Under the pieces are notes generated by a model that was not told the origin of the DNA, did not search any database, and saw only the letters and a list, made by a program, of their open reading frames with translations. From contig CAWIUB010000027.1 in the NCBI GenBank assembly GCA_963839175.1, positions 1 through 64,000 on the forward strand: a DNA stretch of 64,000 bases, read 5' to 3'. The position numbers and the translations under genes were made by a program. This document shows, in pieces, positions 44,788 through 53,946 of the stretch. This DNA is from CAWIUB01 sp963839175 (GTDB lineage: Bacteria > Actinomycetota > Actinomycetes > Mycobacteriales > Jatrophihabitantaceae). How positions within the stretch are numbered: position 1 is the first letter of the stretch; each line of letters starts with the position of its first letter.

Positions 44788-44807
44788 ATAGGGACGTTGG
44801 GCCCTAT
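44788..44807 (+). promoter_or_regulatory. DosR-box-like palindrome upstream of hsp20
   Basis: atagggacgttgggccctat. ATAGGG and CCCTAT are exact inverted arms, and the core GGGAC-nnnn-GGCCC differs by one base from the GGGAC-nnnn-GTCCC core of the mycobacterial dormancy box. It lies 72 bases before the hsp20 ATG. Binding by a DosR-type regulator is inferred. Confidence 0.6.
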
Positions 44808-44878
44808 CAGGACCGGGTGTGCCGTGCTGGCGTGAAGGGGTGGCCCGCAACGATCGGGCAGAAACGGAAGGGGCAGCG

Positions 44879-45322
44879 ATGACGACGAGCAAGCCAGCCG
44901 GTCGCACCGAACTGCAGCACTGGCTCCCGTTCGGTGAGGCGTTCCCGTGGAACCCACGGCTGGGTCAGCTGTTCGAGAACATGTGGCATGCGGCCGCGCA
45001 CGAGGGTTACGCCCCGGGCGCGGAACTGGAGGAAACGGACGACGGGTTCGTTCTGGAACTGGACGTGCCAGGCGTCGACAAGAAGGAGATCACCGTCGAC
45101 GTGATCGGCCGGCGGGTGGCGGTGCGCGGGACACGGGTTGAGAAGGAACGTACCGGCGTCATGCGCCACTCGACGCGGGTCACCGGCAGCTTCGCCTACG
45201 AGGCGACCCTGCCGGCCGAGGTGGACGAGAAGGCCACCACAGCGGAGCTCACCGACGGGGTGCTCACGGTCCGCCTGCCGAAGGCGGGCGGCGCGAAGAC
45301 CAACCGGGTGCCCATCACCTGA
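44879..45322 (+). CDS. Small heat shock protein Hsp20
   Basis: Alpha-crystallin-type chaperone of 147 residues that holds unfolding proteins. The crystallin domain runs from residue 48: DGFVLELDVPGVDKKEITVD, then VAVRGTRVEKERTGVMRHS and FAYEATLPAEVDEKATTAEL, ending GVLTVRLPKA. ATG 44879 follows GGAAGGGG. The box at 44788 suggests hypoxia or stress control, as for HspX in M. tuberculosis. Confidence 0.92.
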   Translation: MTTSKPAGRTELQHWLPFGEAFPWNPRLGQLFENMWHAAAHEGYAPGAELEETDDGFVLELDVPGVDKKEITVDVIGRRVAVRGTRVEKERTGVMRHSTRVTGSFAYEATLPAEVDEKATTAELTDGVLTVRLPKAGGAKTNRVPIT

Positions 45323-45368
45323 CGTTGGCTGATGCGGATGCGGCCGAACGTGCGGCAGGGTTGGGAGC

Positions 45369-45953
45369 ATGCCGAGGCAACGCCCGGCCGGCGAACCGCC
45401 TGTCGGCTATCCGGACAGCTACGAGACCTCGCTGCGGCTCGCCGACGGACGTCGCGTCGGCGTCCGTCCGATCCTGCCGTCGGACGCGCCAGAGCTGGCC
45501 GAGGCGATCCGCACGGCGGATCCGGAGACGCTGCACGCCCGCTTCCTCGGCGGGCCGCCGCCGCTCACCGAAGCCGTCCTCGACCGGCTCACCCGGCTGG
45601 ACTACACCCACCGGTTCGCTCTGGTGGCGCGCGACCGCACAGGTCGTGGCGTTGCGGTAGCCCGGTACACGGCACTTCCCGAATCCGCTGCCGGTAAGCG
45701 CGCAGCCGAAGTCGCCGTCGCGGTCGACCCGCCCTGGCGCGAGGTCGGGCTGGCGACCGAGCTGATCAGGATGCTGGCCCGGCGGGCGCTCGAATGCGGC
45801 ATCACCGAGTTCACCGCGACCTTCCTCGCGCAGAACCGCCCGGTGGCCGAGCTGGCACACACGGGGCATGCCCGCGTTGCGATCAAGAAGGGCGTGGCTG
45901 AACTGCAAGCTCGGCTGATCGCGGACGGACCCGGCGCCGACGATCAGCGGTAG
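45369..45953 (+). CDS. GNAT acetyltransferase
   Basis: Protein of 194 residues with the GNAT fold. The entry motif is LADGRRVGVRPILPSDAPEL; LHARFLGGPPPLTEAVLDRL resembles the acetyl-lysine-modifying group near Rv0998 and similar enzymes. AEVAVAVDPPWREVGLATEL is motif A with the acetyl-CoA loop degenerate (REVGLA for RGxGxG). It lies 46 bases after hsp20 and may be co-transcribed. Substrate unknown. Confidence 0.83.
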   Translation: MPRQRPAGEPPVGYPDSYETSLRLADGRRVGVRPILPSDAPELAEAIRTADPETLHARFLGGPPPLTEAVLDRLTRLDYTHRFALVARDRTGRGVAVARYTALPESAAGKRAAEVAVAVDPPWREVGLATELIRMLARRALECGITEFTATFLAQNRPVAELAHTGHARVAIKKGVAELQARLIADGPGADDQR

Positions 45954-45984
45954 GGATTCTCGGTCGGTAGGCATTCCGTCCGGC

Positions 45985-47451
45985 TCAGCGGCGGCCATTC
46001 ATCGCCGTCAGCGCATGCGCGAGTGACTGCTCGGCGCTCGCATCGGTCTCGACGCCGATCGCGCCCGGCCAGAGATCGCGCCGAGCCGCGAGTTGCCGGG
46101 CGATGCCGGCGCCTGCCTCCGAGGCACCGCCGCCCGCGAGGCGCCGTTGCGCTCGGGCGGCCGCCGTCTCGACCGGCGCCCGGCATTCGAGCGCCACCAG
46201 GCGGCTGGCGGTGGCGGTCGCCAGCCCCTCGGCGAGCTGCCGCGTAGCGCAGTCGCCCCAGGTGGCGTCGGCGACGACGGATTCCCCGTGTTCGAGCGCG
46301 TGGCGGGCGCGGGCAAGCAGCTCGCGGTACGTCGCCGCCTTCGCCGTATCGCTGTAGCGGCCGCCGGCGAGCTCGGGGACCTGCCGTCGCACCTCGTCGG
46401 AACTGAGCAGCACCCATCCGCGGCGGTCGGCGACGCCTTGGCTGAGCGTGGTCTTGCCGGTGCCGGGTGCTCCGCCGACCAGCACCAGGGTCACCTCGCC
46501 GGCTTCGAGGTGCCGCAGCGCGAGGCCGGCGTAGCTGTCGGCGTCGGCGGCCGCCGACGCCAGTCCTTGCGCGGCCTGGATGCAGCAGACCTTGGCCCGC
46601 ACGAATGCGCGGTAGGCGATGTAGTGATGCTGCAGCGAGGTGACGGCCGGGCCGCCGCTGAACTCCAGGTACCACTCGACGAAGCGTTGGGCGAGGTCCG
46701 GCCGCTGCAGGTGCTCGATGTCCATCGCGAGGAAGGCCACGTCGTCCAGCACGTCGAGCCAGCGCAGCCGGTCGTCGAACTCGATGCAGTCCAGTACCCG
46801 CGGGTAGTCCGGCAGGCAGAACACGTCCTCCGCGATCAGGTCGCCGTGCCCGTCGACCGACAACCCCGACGCCGCACGCTCGGCCAGCAGCGGCCCCCGG
46901 CCCTCGATGTAGCGCAGCGCAAGTCGGGAGATCCCGTCGTACAGCGGCTCGGCGAGCGGGCCACCGCGGTACACCGCGGTCTCCCGCAGGTTGTCCGTCC
47001 ACCGTCGGCGCAACCCAACCGCGCTGCCTTCGGCGGCGATCCGCGGTCCCCGGTGCGCCGCGGCGTGGAAGGTGGCCATCAGCCGGGCGAGCGCCCGCAG
47101 ATGATCGTCCACGGCGGCACCGCAGCGGATCATCGTCGACAGCCGCAGTTCCTCCGGCATCCGGCGCATGACGACCCCGTGCTCGTACGCTCGCCGGTCG
47201 GCGCCCCGCACGGTGATGACGTCGAGGTAGACGTCCGGCGCGAGCCGGCGGTTCAGCTCCACCTCGCGACGGCACGCCCGGCGGCGGCTCGCCTCGGTCC
47301 GGAAGTCCAGGAAGCCGAGGTCCACCGGCTTCTTGATCTTGTACGCTCGTTCGCCAAGCAGCAGCACTACCGCGCTATGCGTTTCGCGCACCTCGGCCCG
47401 CCAGCTCAGCGCAGAGATCGCGCCGGTACCACGGGCACTATCGACGCTCAT
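45985..47451 (-). CDS. Rv2004c-like bifunctional phosphotransferase/AAA protein
   Basis: About 488 residues in two parts. Residues 1-300 form an aminoglycoside-phosphotransferase-like fold: SAVVLLLGERAYKIKKPVDL, VYLDVITV, GLSVDGHGDLIAEDVFCLPD (HGD catalytic loop) and RVLDCIEFDDRLRWLDVLDD. From about 320 is a P-loop kinase domain, VTLVLVGGAPGTGKTTLSQ, with SSDEVRRQV and VVADATWG. The same fusion is DosR-induced in M. tuberculosis (Rv2004c). ATG 47451 is preferred over GTG 47496 for its ribosome site. It follows the Vms1-like gene on the same strand. Confidence 0.85.
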   Translation of the reverse strand: MSVDSARGTGAISALSWRAEVRETHSAVVLLLGERAYKIKKPVDLGFLDFRTEASRRRACRREVELNRRLAPDVYLDVITVRGADRRAYEHGVVMRRMPEELRLSTMIRCGAAVDDHLRALARLMATFHAAAHRGPRIAAEGSAVGLRRRWTDNLRETAVYRGGPLAEPLYDGISRLALRYIEGRGPLLAERAASGLSVDGHGDLIAEDVFCLPDYPRVLDCIEFDDRLRWLDVLDDVAFLAMDIEHLQRPDLAQRFVEWYLEFSGGPAVTSLQHHYIAYRAFVRAKVCCIQAAQGLASAAADADSYAGLALRHLEAGEVTLVLVGGAPGTGKTTLSQGVADRRGWVLLSSDEVRRQVPELAGGRYSDTAKAATYRELLARARHALEHGESVVADATWGDCATRQLAEGLATATASRLVALECRAPVETAAARAQRRLAGGGASEAGAGIARQLAARRDLWPGAIGVETDASAEQSLAHALTAMNGRR

Positions 47452-47502
47452 CCCGGCCTCGTTCCACCCAACCGGCACGCCTTGCCTTGACCGCACGAGC
47501 GA

Positions 47503-48621
47503 TCAGCGCGTCCCGTATCGGCACAGGGCGCCGATCCCGCCGGCCGGTTCGCCGGGCGTGCCCTGCGGGATGACGCGCACCTGCGCGTCGGACAGCAACG
47601 CGGAGCGCACCGCGACGTCGATCAGCCGGCCGGACCGGACTGGTGTGTCCGACACAACGGCGGTCTCGCGGTCGGGGTAGACGTCCGTGGGTCCGGCTGC
47701 GAACCAGGCCGTGCGGGAGTCGGTCGGCGTGTCCTGGACGAGCAAGGTGACGACCCGTCCGCGGGCCAGCGCGGCGAGCGTGTCGTCTACCCCCTCGACG
47801 CCGAGTCCGCCCGGGGCCAGGTGGTCGTGCAGTGCCTGCAGCAGTCGGGCGGTCTGCGCGGCGGCGGCTTCCCGCAGGACCTGGTCGACCCGAACGTCCC
47901 GGCTTGCCTGCGATCCGTCGGCGGCACGGCTGCCGGTGATGTGGCGGACCAGCCGCGCGGGATCGTTCGGCAGTCGCTCCGTCAGCAGTTGCACCGCGCG
48001 CACGTCGCCGGACAGCACCAGCACCTGCGCGTCGACGGCGGCAGCGTGCGTGGCGACCTCCTCGGCGACCCGTGCGGCGTTGTGCCGCAGGCTGTCCTCG
48101 ACTCGACGCTGGTAGCTCGGCTGCGACCAACCGCCCGGCCCGCGTTTGCGCGCGATCTCGTCGTTCGGGCCGACGACCGTCCACGCCTGGTCCGGCTGGC
48201 CGGCGCCCGCCCCGGCGGTGATGTCTCCGCCGGCCCGGTCGGTCACGACGAGCAGGTACGCGGGGCGGTCCTGGCCCCATGCGAGCAGCGGCGTCACCGG
48301 GGCCGGCGACCGGCACCCCGCATCGCCGGCGAGATCGGCGTCGGCGAGGACCTGCTCGTGCAGGACTGACCCATCCTGCGAGACGAATACCGCCAGGGTC
48401 CCACACGCCGGCGGTGCCGCCGCGATCCGTGCTCCGATCACGGCGGCTGCGGTCTCGGACGCCCCTTGCCCACGCAGCTTCTCAGCGGCGTGCCGCGAGT
48501 GCAAGTCGCGTTCCTCTTCGCTCGGCGCGACTCCCAGGCTGAGGTAGGCGTAGGCCACTGCCTCGAACGACGCGACGATCGATCGTGCCGCGGACTGATG
48601 TGGTCCCACGGCCAGAGTCAC
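47503..48621 (-). CDS. Rv2629-like Vms1/eRF1-type protein
   Basis: About 372 residues, related to Rv2629 and the bacterial Vms1/release-factor-like group, which release nascent chains from stalled ribosomes. Seen: ASFEAVAYAYLSLGV at the start, RPAYLLVVTDRAGGDITAGA, RRVEDSLRHNAARVAEEVAT, AQVLVLSGDVRAVQLLTERL and the family end GGIGALCRYGT. The frame extends further left without a good start; GTG 48621 or 48609 are the best. The catalytic GGQ loop is not present, as usual in this branch. Rv2629 belongs to the DosR regulon. Confidence 0.8.
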   Translation of the reverse strand: MTLAVGPHQSAARSIVASFEAVAYAYLSLGVAPSEEERDLHSRHAAEKLRGQGASETAAAVIGARIAAAPPACGTLAVFVSQDGSVLHEQVLADADLAGDAGCRSPAPVTPLLAWGQDRPAYLLVVTDRAGGDITAGAGAGQPDQAWTVVGPNDEIARKRGPGGWSQPSYQRRVEDSLRHNAARVAEEVATHAAAVDAQVLVLSGDVRAVQLLTERLPNDPARLVRHITGSRAADGSQASRDVRVDQVLREAAAAQTARLLQALHDHLAPGGLGVEGVDDTLAALARGRVVTLLVQDTPTDSRTAWFAAGPTDVYPDRETAVVSDTPVRSGRLIDVAVRSALLSDAQVRVIPQGTPGEPAGGIGALCRYGTR

Positions 48622-48868
48622 CCCGACCGCCTGCTGCCGCGTCGGGGATCGTTCGTGTGCCCGCCTGAACCGGCCTGCGTTCCTGGTCTCCGAGTCATCC
48701 GCGCGCCCTTCGACGTGTAGCTTCCGGCCCCAGCCGCTCGCCGGGCCTGAGGACATCTCCCCATCCGAGCGTCGCTGCCCGGCGTCTGCCCGCACAGAGC
48801 CGAACGTCACCGGCAGACCGGTCCAGTGCTCCGGCTTGCGGACAGAACCCGCGGTCGCCACCCCGCTC

Positions 48869-48888
48869 GTCGGGGACCTTGTGCCCTG
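48869..48888 (+). promoter_or_regulatory. DosR-box-like site upstream of pncB
   Basis: gtcggggaccttgtgccctg. The spacing GGGAC, nine bases of centre and CCC agrees with the dormancy box, although the right half is imperfect (TGCCC for GTCCC). It is 34 bases before the pncB start, a good promoter position. Confidence 0.42.
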
Positions 48889-48921
48889 GCCTGGGCCGTC
48901 GGCGAGGCAGCGAATGGAGCT

Positions 48922-49956
48922 ATGTCCGGTGCATTGTCGACGGATCTTTATGAGCTGACGATGGCGACGAGCCACCTGCGCCGCGGGATGACCGGACCTG
49001 CGACCTTCAGCCTATTCGCACGCCAGCTGCCTGCCGAGCGGGGATACCTGGTCAGCGCCGGCCTGGCCGACTGCCTCGACCACCTCGAGTCGTTGCGGTT
49101 CACCGCGGACGAGGTCGCCTACGTCGGCGGCGTGCTCGGCCTGACCGCGGCCGACCGGCACCAGCTGCGGCGACTGCGCTTCACCGGCGACGTCTGGGCC
49201 GTGCCGGAGGGACGAATTGTGACCGCGAACGAGCCGCTGCTCGAAGCAACGGCGCCGATCGCCGAGGCACAGCTCGTCGAGACGGCGCTGCTCAACTTCA
49301 TGACCTTCCAGACGGCAGTCGCGAGCAAGGCCGCGCGCTGCCGAATCGCCGCTCCGCACGCGCAGCTCGTCGACTTCTCGCTGCGCCGCACACAAAGCCT
49401 GCAGGCCGGCATGCAGGTGGCGCGGGTGACGGCCATCGCCGGGTTCGATGCGACGAGCAACGTTGCCGCCGCGCGGGCCTTCGGGCTGACCGCGAGCGGC
49501 ACGATGGCCCACTCCTACATCGAAGCGTTCCCCCACGAGCGTGACGCCTTCGTGGCTTTCGCCCAGGACTTCCCGCACCGCACCACGTTCCTCGTCGACA
49601 CCTACGACACACTGGACGGCGTCCGCAGTGCCGCCGAGCTGATCGCACAGCTCGGCTTGGGGTCGGAGTCCGGAATCCGGCTCGACAGCGGCGATCTGGG
49701 TTGGCTTGCGGTGCAGTCGCGGGCCATTCTCGACGCCGCCGGCCGGCGCGCCGAGCGTCCCGAGCCGCTCGACCGGGCGCGAGAGCGTTGCGCGGCGGAT
49801 CTCGCCGATCTCAGCGCCGGGCAGCGCCGGGTGCGCGACCCGTCGCCCGTGGCTGCCGGGTACACCGCCGAGCTGCAGCACTACGCCCGCGACACCGGAG
49901 CCATGGCGTCGATCGACCTGACAGGCAAGGCATCCGACGCAGAAGGCCGCTCGTGA
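48922..49956 (+). pseudogene. pncB: Nicotinate phosphoribosyltransferase with an internal deletion
   Basis: NAD-salvage enzyme. ATG 48922 (MSGALSTDLYELTMATSHLR), then YLVSAGLADCLDHLE, LNFMTFQTAVASKAARCRI, RTQSLQAGMQVARVTAIAGF and IRLDSGDLGWLAVQSRAILD are well conserved. After LDAAG the sequence jumps to GRRAERPEPLDRARERCAAD, which in relatives comes about 100 residues later. The missing part contains the SGGLDE and GTxVGT motifs that bind phosphate and nicotinate. The frame is kept, leaving 344 residues instead of about 440. Probably inactive as NAPRTase. It is coupled to the next gene by GTGA. Confidence 0.83.
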
Positions 49957-51257
49957 TCAGTTTCGATGACCGGCGCGACGCGGGCCGGCAGCTGGCCGAC
50001 AGGCTGGCTGCGCTGCGGAGCGAGGACGTGGTCGTGCTGGGCCTGCCCCGCGGGGGCGTGCCGGTGGCGTTCGAGGTGGCCCGCGTCCTCGACGCGCCGC
50101 TCGACGTGCTGCTAGTGCGCAAGCTCGGCGTGCCCTTCCAGCCAGAGCTGGCAATGGGGGCGATCGGTGAAGGCGATGTCGTGGTCTACAACGACCGGGT
50201 CGTCGAGCGGGCGCGCGTCTCACCCGAGGAGCTGGCGGAGGTGCGGGCACGGGAGCAGGCCGAACTGGACCACCGGGCCCGGCGATACCGGGACTCGCGT
50301 ACGGCCGCCGACTTGGCGGGCCGCAGCGCAGTCGTCGTCGACGACGGCATCGCCACCGGGGCGACGGCCCGGGCCGCGTGCCTGGTGGCGCGGGCCCGCG
50401 GCGCCCGACGCGTCGTCCTGGCTGCGCCCGTTGCGGTGACCGACTCCGTACAGTCCCTCCGCGACGTCGCCGACGAGATCGTGTGTCTCTATCTCTGCGC
50501 GCCAGGCTCCTTCTTCGGCGTGGGCCAGTTCTTCCGCGATTTCGCCGCCACCTCCGACAACGAGGTCGGCAGACTGCTCGACGAGAGCCGCCGGGCAAGG
50601 ACAGCAGGGCGCCCGTCAGCCGGCGATCCACCAGGGCGCGACGAGGACATCCAGCTCATCACCGGCGGCGTCACCCTGGACGGTCATCTCACGATGCCGG
50701 CCGACGCGCGAGGCCTGGTCGTCTTCGTACACGGCAGCGGTAGTAGCCGCCACAGTCCGCGGAACCGGCATGTCGCGGCGGCATTGAACAGGGCCGGGCT
50801 GGGCACCCTGCTGTTCGACCTCCTCACCCGAAACGAAGAGCTCGACCGCCGGCTGGTGTTCGACGTGCCGCTGCTTGCGGCGCGGCTACGCGACGTGACC
50901 ACACTGGTGCGTCCCGCCGCGGAGTGGGTCGGCTACTTCGCAGCCAGCACCGGCGCTGCGGCAGCGCTGAGCGCGGCCGCCGACCCCAGCGCCAACATCG
51001 CCGCGGTGGTCTCCCGCGGCGGGAGGCCCGACCTCGCACCGGCAGAGCTGCTGCGAGCCGTGCGCGCCCCCACGCTGCTCATTGTCGGCGGCCGAGACTC
51101 CCACGTGCTCGAACTCAACTGCCGGGCACAGCAGCAGTTGCGCTGCCCCAACGACCTCGTCGTCGTACCCGAGGCAACCCACCTCTTCGAGGAGCCGGGC
51201 GCGCTCGACCGCGTCGCTGATCTCGCTCGCGACTGGTTCCTCGCCCACGGGCAGTGA
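49953..51257 (+). CDS. Phosphoribosyltransferase-alpha/beta hydrolase fusion (Rv0571c-like)
   Basis: Protein of 434 residues. Residues 1-215 are a type I phosphoribosyltransferase: VVVLGLPRGGVPVAFEVARV and the PRPP loop SAVVVDDGIATGATARAACL. Residues 230-434 are a dienelactone-hydrolase-type alpha/beta hydrolase: GLVVFVHGSGSSRHSPRNRH, VGYFAASTGAAAALSAAADP with the nucleophile serine, and ALLRAVRAPTLLIVGG followed by the late histidine in ATHLFEEPG. The same fusion lies next to pncB2 in the DosR regulon of M. tuberculosis. The start overlaps the pncB stop. Confidence 0.88.
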   Translation: MISFDDRRDAGRQLADRLAALRSEDVVVLGLPRGGVPVAFEVARVLDAPLDVLLVRKLGVPFQPELAMGAIGEGDVVVYNDRVVERARVSPEELAEVRAREQAELDHRARRYRDSRTAADLAGRSAVVVDDGIATGATARAACLVARARGARRVVLAAPVAVTDSVQSLRDVADEIVCLYLCAPGSFFGVGQFFRDFAATSDNEVGRLLDESRRARTAGRPSAGDPPGRDEDIQLITGGVTLDGHLTMPADARGLVVFVHGSGSSRHSPRNRHVAAALNRAGLGTLLFDLLTRNEELDRRLVFDVPLLAARLRDVTTLVRPAAEWVGYFAASTGAAAALSAAADPSANIAAVVSRGGRPDLAPAELLRAVRAPTLLIVGGRDSHVLELNCRAQQQLRCPNDLVVVPEATHLFEEPGALDRVADLARDWFLAHGQ

Positions 51258-51322
51258 GCGAGGCTGGGTCAATAGCATGAGAGCGGGCGGCTCCACTGGC
51301 CGTCGTGGGCTGCTCGCCGAGC

Positions 51323-52081
51323 TCAGTAGAGCGGCGACCGCGGCGGCGGCAGCGTCTTGTCATCGATCTGATAGGTCAATGCGTCATGCACTCCGACGAC
51401 GCCGGCCATGCGGCGCACCGCGCCCAGCAGGGGTTCGATGAGCAGCCGCCGCTGGACCTGTCCGGTCAGCGTGACGACGCCCTCGTGCACCGCGACGTCG
51501 ATCGCCGACGGATCGAGGTAGAACTCTTCGGCGGCGAGTTGCTCGACGACGTGCTTGCGGATCTCGTCGTCGTCGCGGAGAAACACCCGCAACAGGTCGG
51601 AGCGTGTCACGATGCCCACCAGCAAACCAGCCCGGTCGACGACCGGCAGCCGTCTGACGTGCGCCAACGCGGCGGTACGCGCGGCGACCACGACGGAGGT
51701 GTCGCCGGTGGTGGTCACGGCCGGGCTGCTCATCAGGTCGCCCGCGGTCTCCGCGTAGGACTTGCGTCGCGTTTCGCGTCGTGCCGCGTGCCCGCCCGGG
51801 ATCCGTACGTGCGGGTCGCCGCCAGTCACGACCTTCGCCAGCAGGTCCGACTCGGAGACGACACCGATCACCTTCCGGTCGGCGTCGACGACCGGGACGG
51901 CGCTGACGCGGTGCCGGCCCAGCGTGTCGACGATCTCCTTGAACGGGGTGTCCTCCGCCACTGAGATCACTTTGGTCGTCATCACGTCCTGCACCAGGTT
52001 GTCCTCGATGTTCCAGGCGCGGGTGACGTGTGCCGGCTCGGGCGCGGGTGCGTGCTCCTCGGACCAGGTCAAGGCCGCCAT
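51323..52081 (-). CDS. CBS-domain pair with C-terminal BON domain
   Basis: Protein of about 252 residues. Two CBS motifs: VQDVMTTKVISVAEDTPFKE to VIGVVSESDLLAKV, and AGDLMSSPAVTTTGDTSVVV to VGIVTRSDLLRVFL. A BON domain follows (IDVAVHEGVVTLTGQVQRRL). CBS pairs sense adenine nucleotides; Rv2626c-type proteins are strongly DosR-induced. ATG 52081 is the first in-frame start, but GAGGAGG precedes an ATG at 52183 whose frame (MSESERFAAARD) would join this one after a one-base shift, so the true N-terminus may be longer. Confidence 0.87.
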   Translation of the reverse strand: MAALTWSEEHAPAPEPAHVTRAWNIEDNLVQDVMTTKVISVAEDTPFKEIVDTLGRHRVSAVPVVDADRKVIGVVSESDLLAKVVTGGDPHVRIPGGHAARRETRRKSYAETAGDLMSSPAVTTTGDTSVVVAARTAALAHVRRLPVVDRAGLLVGIVTRSDLLRVFLRDDDEIRKHVVEQLAAEEFYLDPSAIDVAVHEGVVTLTGQVQRRLLIEPLLGAVRRMAGVVGVHDALTYQIDDKTLPPPRSPLY

Positions 52082-52219
52082 GTAGCGCTCCAGGGCGGAC
52101 CGGTACCGCTCGGCGGTGCGGCCCGTGCTGGCAGCCGAGGCGGCCGCGCGTCCCGCGCGGCGGCGAAGCGCTCTGACTCGGACATGGCAGCCTCCTCGTC
52201 CGACGGCTCTAAACCGGTC

Positions 52220-52773
52220 CTCCCCAATCCATCATGGCCCGGTGCGGTCCTGCGGGTAGCGGCTTGCGGCCTTGCGGCCCGCAGACGTGGGACCTTCGTC
52301 CGTATCGCCCAAGCACGGGCGCGGTTGGGGATCTGGCGGGTGACACCGAGCGAGAGCGCGATCCGCCGCACGCTGCAGCGGGTCGATCCTGACACGTTGG
52401 ATCAGGTCGTGTCGGGTTGGCTGGCGGCCGCGCTCACCGAGCCCGGCCCGAGGTGGCGGGCGGTCGCGGTGGACGGCACGAGTGCCCGCGGCGCGCGCAC
52501 CGCCGACGGGCGGGCAGTGCACCTGCTCGCTGCGTTCGAGCACGCCGACGGTGTCGTGCTCGGCCAGACGGTGGTGGACGGAAAGACCAATGAGATCAGC
52601 GCGTTCGCGCCGCTGCTGGAGCGCATCGACATCACGCCCAGCTGCACGCCCGGCTCAAGAACCTGCCCTGGCGGGACATCCCAGCTGTCGACCTCACCCA
52701 GGGCAAGGGCCACGGCCGCGTCGAGTCACGCACCGTGAAGATCACCTCGGTGAGCCTCGGTATCGGGTGCTAG
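52220..52773 (+). mobile_element. ISAs1-type transposase remnant
   Basis: The segment VTPSESAIRRTLQRVDPDTL then WRAVAVDGTSARGARTADGR and VHLLAAFEHADGVVLGQTVV matches the N-terminal half of ISAs1 transposases. After PLLERIDI a piece is missing and the frame changes; HAQLHARLKNLPWRDIPAVD then GHGRVESRTVKIT is a later part. It ends with TAG at 52773. No terminal repeats seen. Confidence 0.78.
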
Positions 52774-52825
52774 AACGGTGACCGCGGGTTCGACCGTCCC
52801 CCACCTACCTGGCTGGGTCACTCTG

Positions 52826-53217
52826 CTACGGCGGTCCTCGTCGCCCGCGGCAGCGTGCGCCGATCGCCCGGCTGAGCGGCAGGGACACGGTCCGGCCGAG
52901 GATCGACACGCCGAAGAAGACGAGCAGGGCGCCGGCGCCAACCACGGTCACTGGTTGCGCGATGCAACCGAACAGGCCCAGGAGCAGCGCGGCAACGCCC
53001 AGGCCGAGTACCGCCAGGCCGACGAAGATACGCTGCTTGGAGCCGTATCCGGTGCTGCCCGCGACACCGAGTTGCATGGCGGCGATCGGTGGCACCTTGG
53101 CGGCCTTGCGCGCTGGGGACAGCGCCGCGACAACGGTGACCCCGACCCCCACCACGAGGCTGATAACGACCGTGCTCGACGTCAGCACCAGGCCCTGCGA
53201 GGGGATGTCGATGCCGG
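52826..53217 (-). pseudogene. FtsX-type ABC permease fragment
   Basis: Middle-to-late part of an ABC export permease: VVISLVVGVGVTVVAALSPA, then RKAAKVPPIAAMQLG (the classic AxxPARxAAxxxPxxAL step) and LGLGVAALLLGLFGCIAQPV. Both ends are missing; the 5' side is joined to an integrase fragment in the same frame near 53217. Confidence 0.72.
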
Positions 53218-53700
53218 TCGTAGAAGCCGCGCAGCACCGTCTCGCTGTGCGCCTGCACCAACGGCGAATACGCCGCGGCGACCGACGCCGCCGGCGGCGG
53301 CGTACCGTTTCCGTCGCCGCGGCGACGCCAGTGCACCCGGGCCGGCTTACCCGCCACCTGCAGCCAGCGGCAGAAATCGCGTGCCTCCGCACGCGACGCC
53401 CTGTCCCAGGCCACCCCGAGCGCCCACAAGAACCGGAACCAGCGCAGCAGGTCCATCCCGTAGGAGCGCAGCGTGGCCGTCGACCGTCCGGCCGCCTGCA
53501 GGTCCGCCAAGAACACCGACACCGCGTCAACGCTGACACCCTCGGCGTCCAGCAGCCGCCACGGCACCGAGACCTCACCGGTCTGCTGCAGCGACCCGAC
53601 CTGCGCCACCACCAGGCTGCCCAACTCGCGCGGCGCGCTGACGCACCCGTCCCGCTCGATCACGAACTCGGACCGTAGCCGCCAACACCACCCAGACGCA
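53218..53700 (-). pseudogene. Tyrosine recombinase N-terminal fragment fused to the permease remnant
   Basis: Core-binding domain of a recombinase: DAVSVFLADLQAAGRSTATL, then RSYGMDLLRWFRFLWALGVA, WDRASRAEARDFCRWLQVAG and AHSETVLRGFYD. The catalytic half is absent; the reading frame passes into permease sequence near 53217. A deletion joined two unrelated genes. Confidence 0.7.
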
Positions 53701-53946
53701 GAAGACGCGCCACCGCGCCGATGCGCATCGACGACCCGCTGCAGCGTCGCGCCGGTCGCATCCACCGCCTCTTCGACACGCACCCGCCGATCGCCGAACG
53801 CATCGCCGCCTCGAGCGGATGGCGCAGGGCCTGTCCGTGTGACCGCTCGCCGGAAGTCGGGACCTTCGCATCTGGCAGGGCAGCCCCGGCCGCGCTTGGC
53901 TGGACTTCCTCTCCGGCATCGGCGTGATCGTAAACAGGTGGATGTC

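Noticed and set aside
46093..47490. 465-codon plus-strand frame opposite the Rv2004c-like gene
   Set aside because: Shadow; the minus strand has P-loop and HGD motifs.
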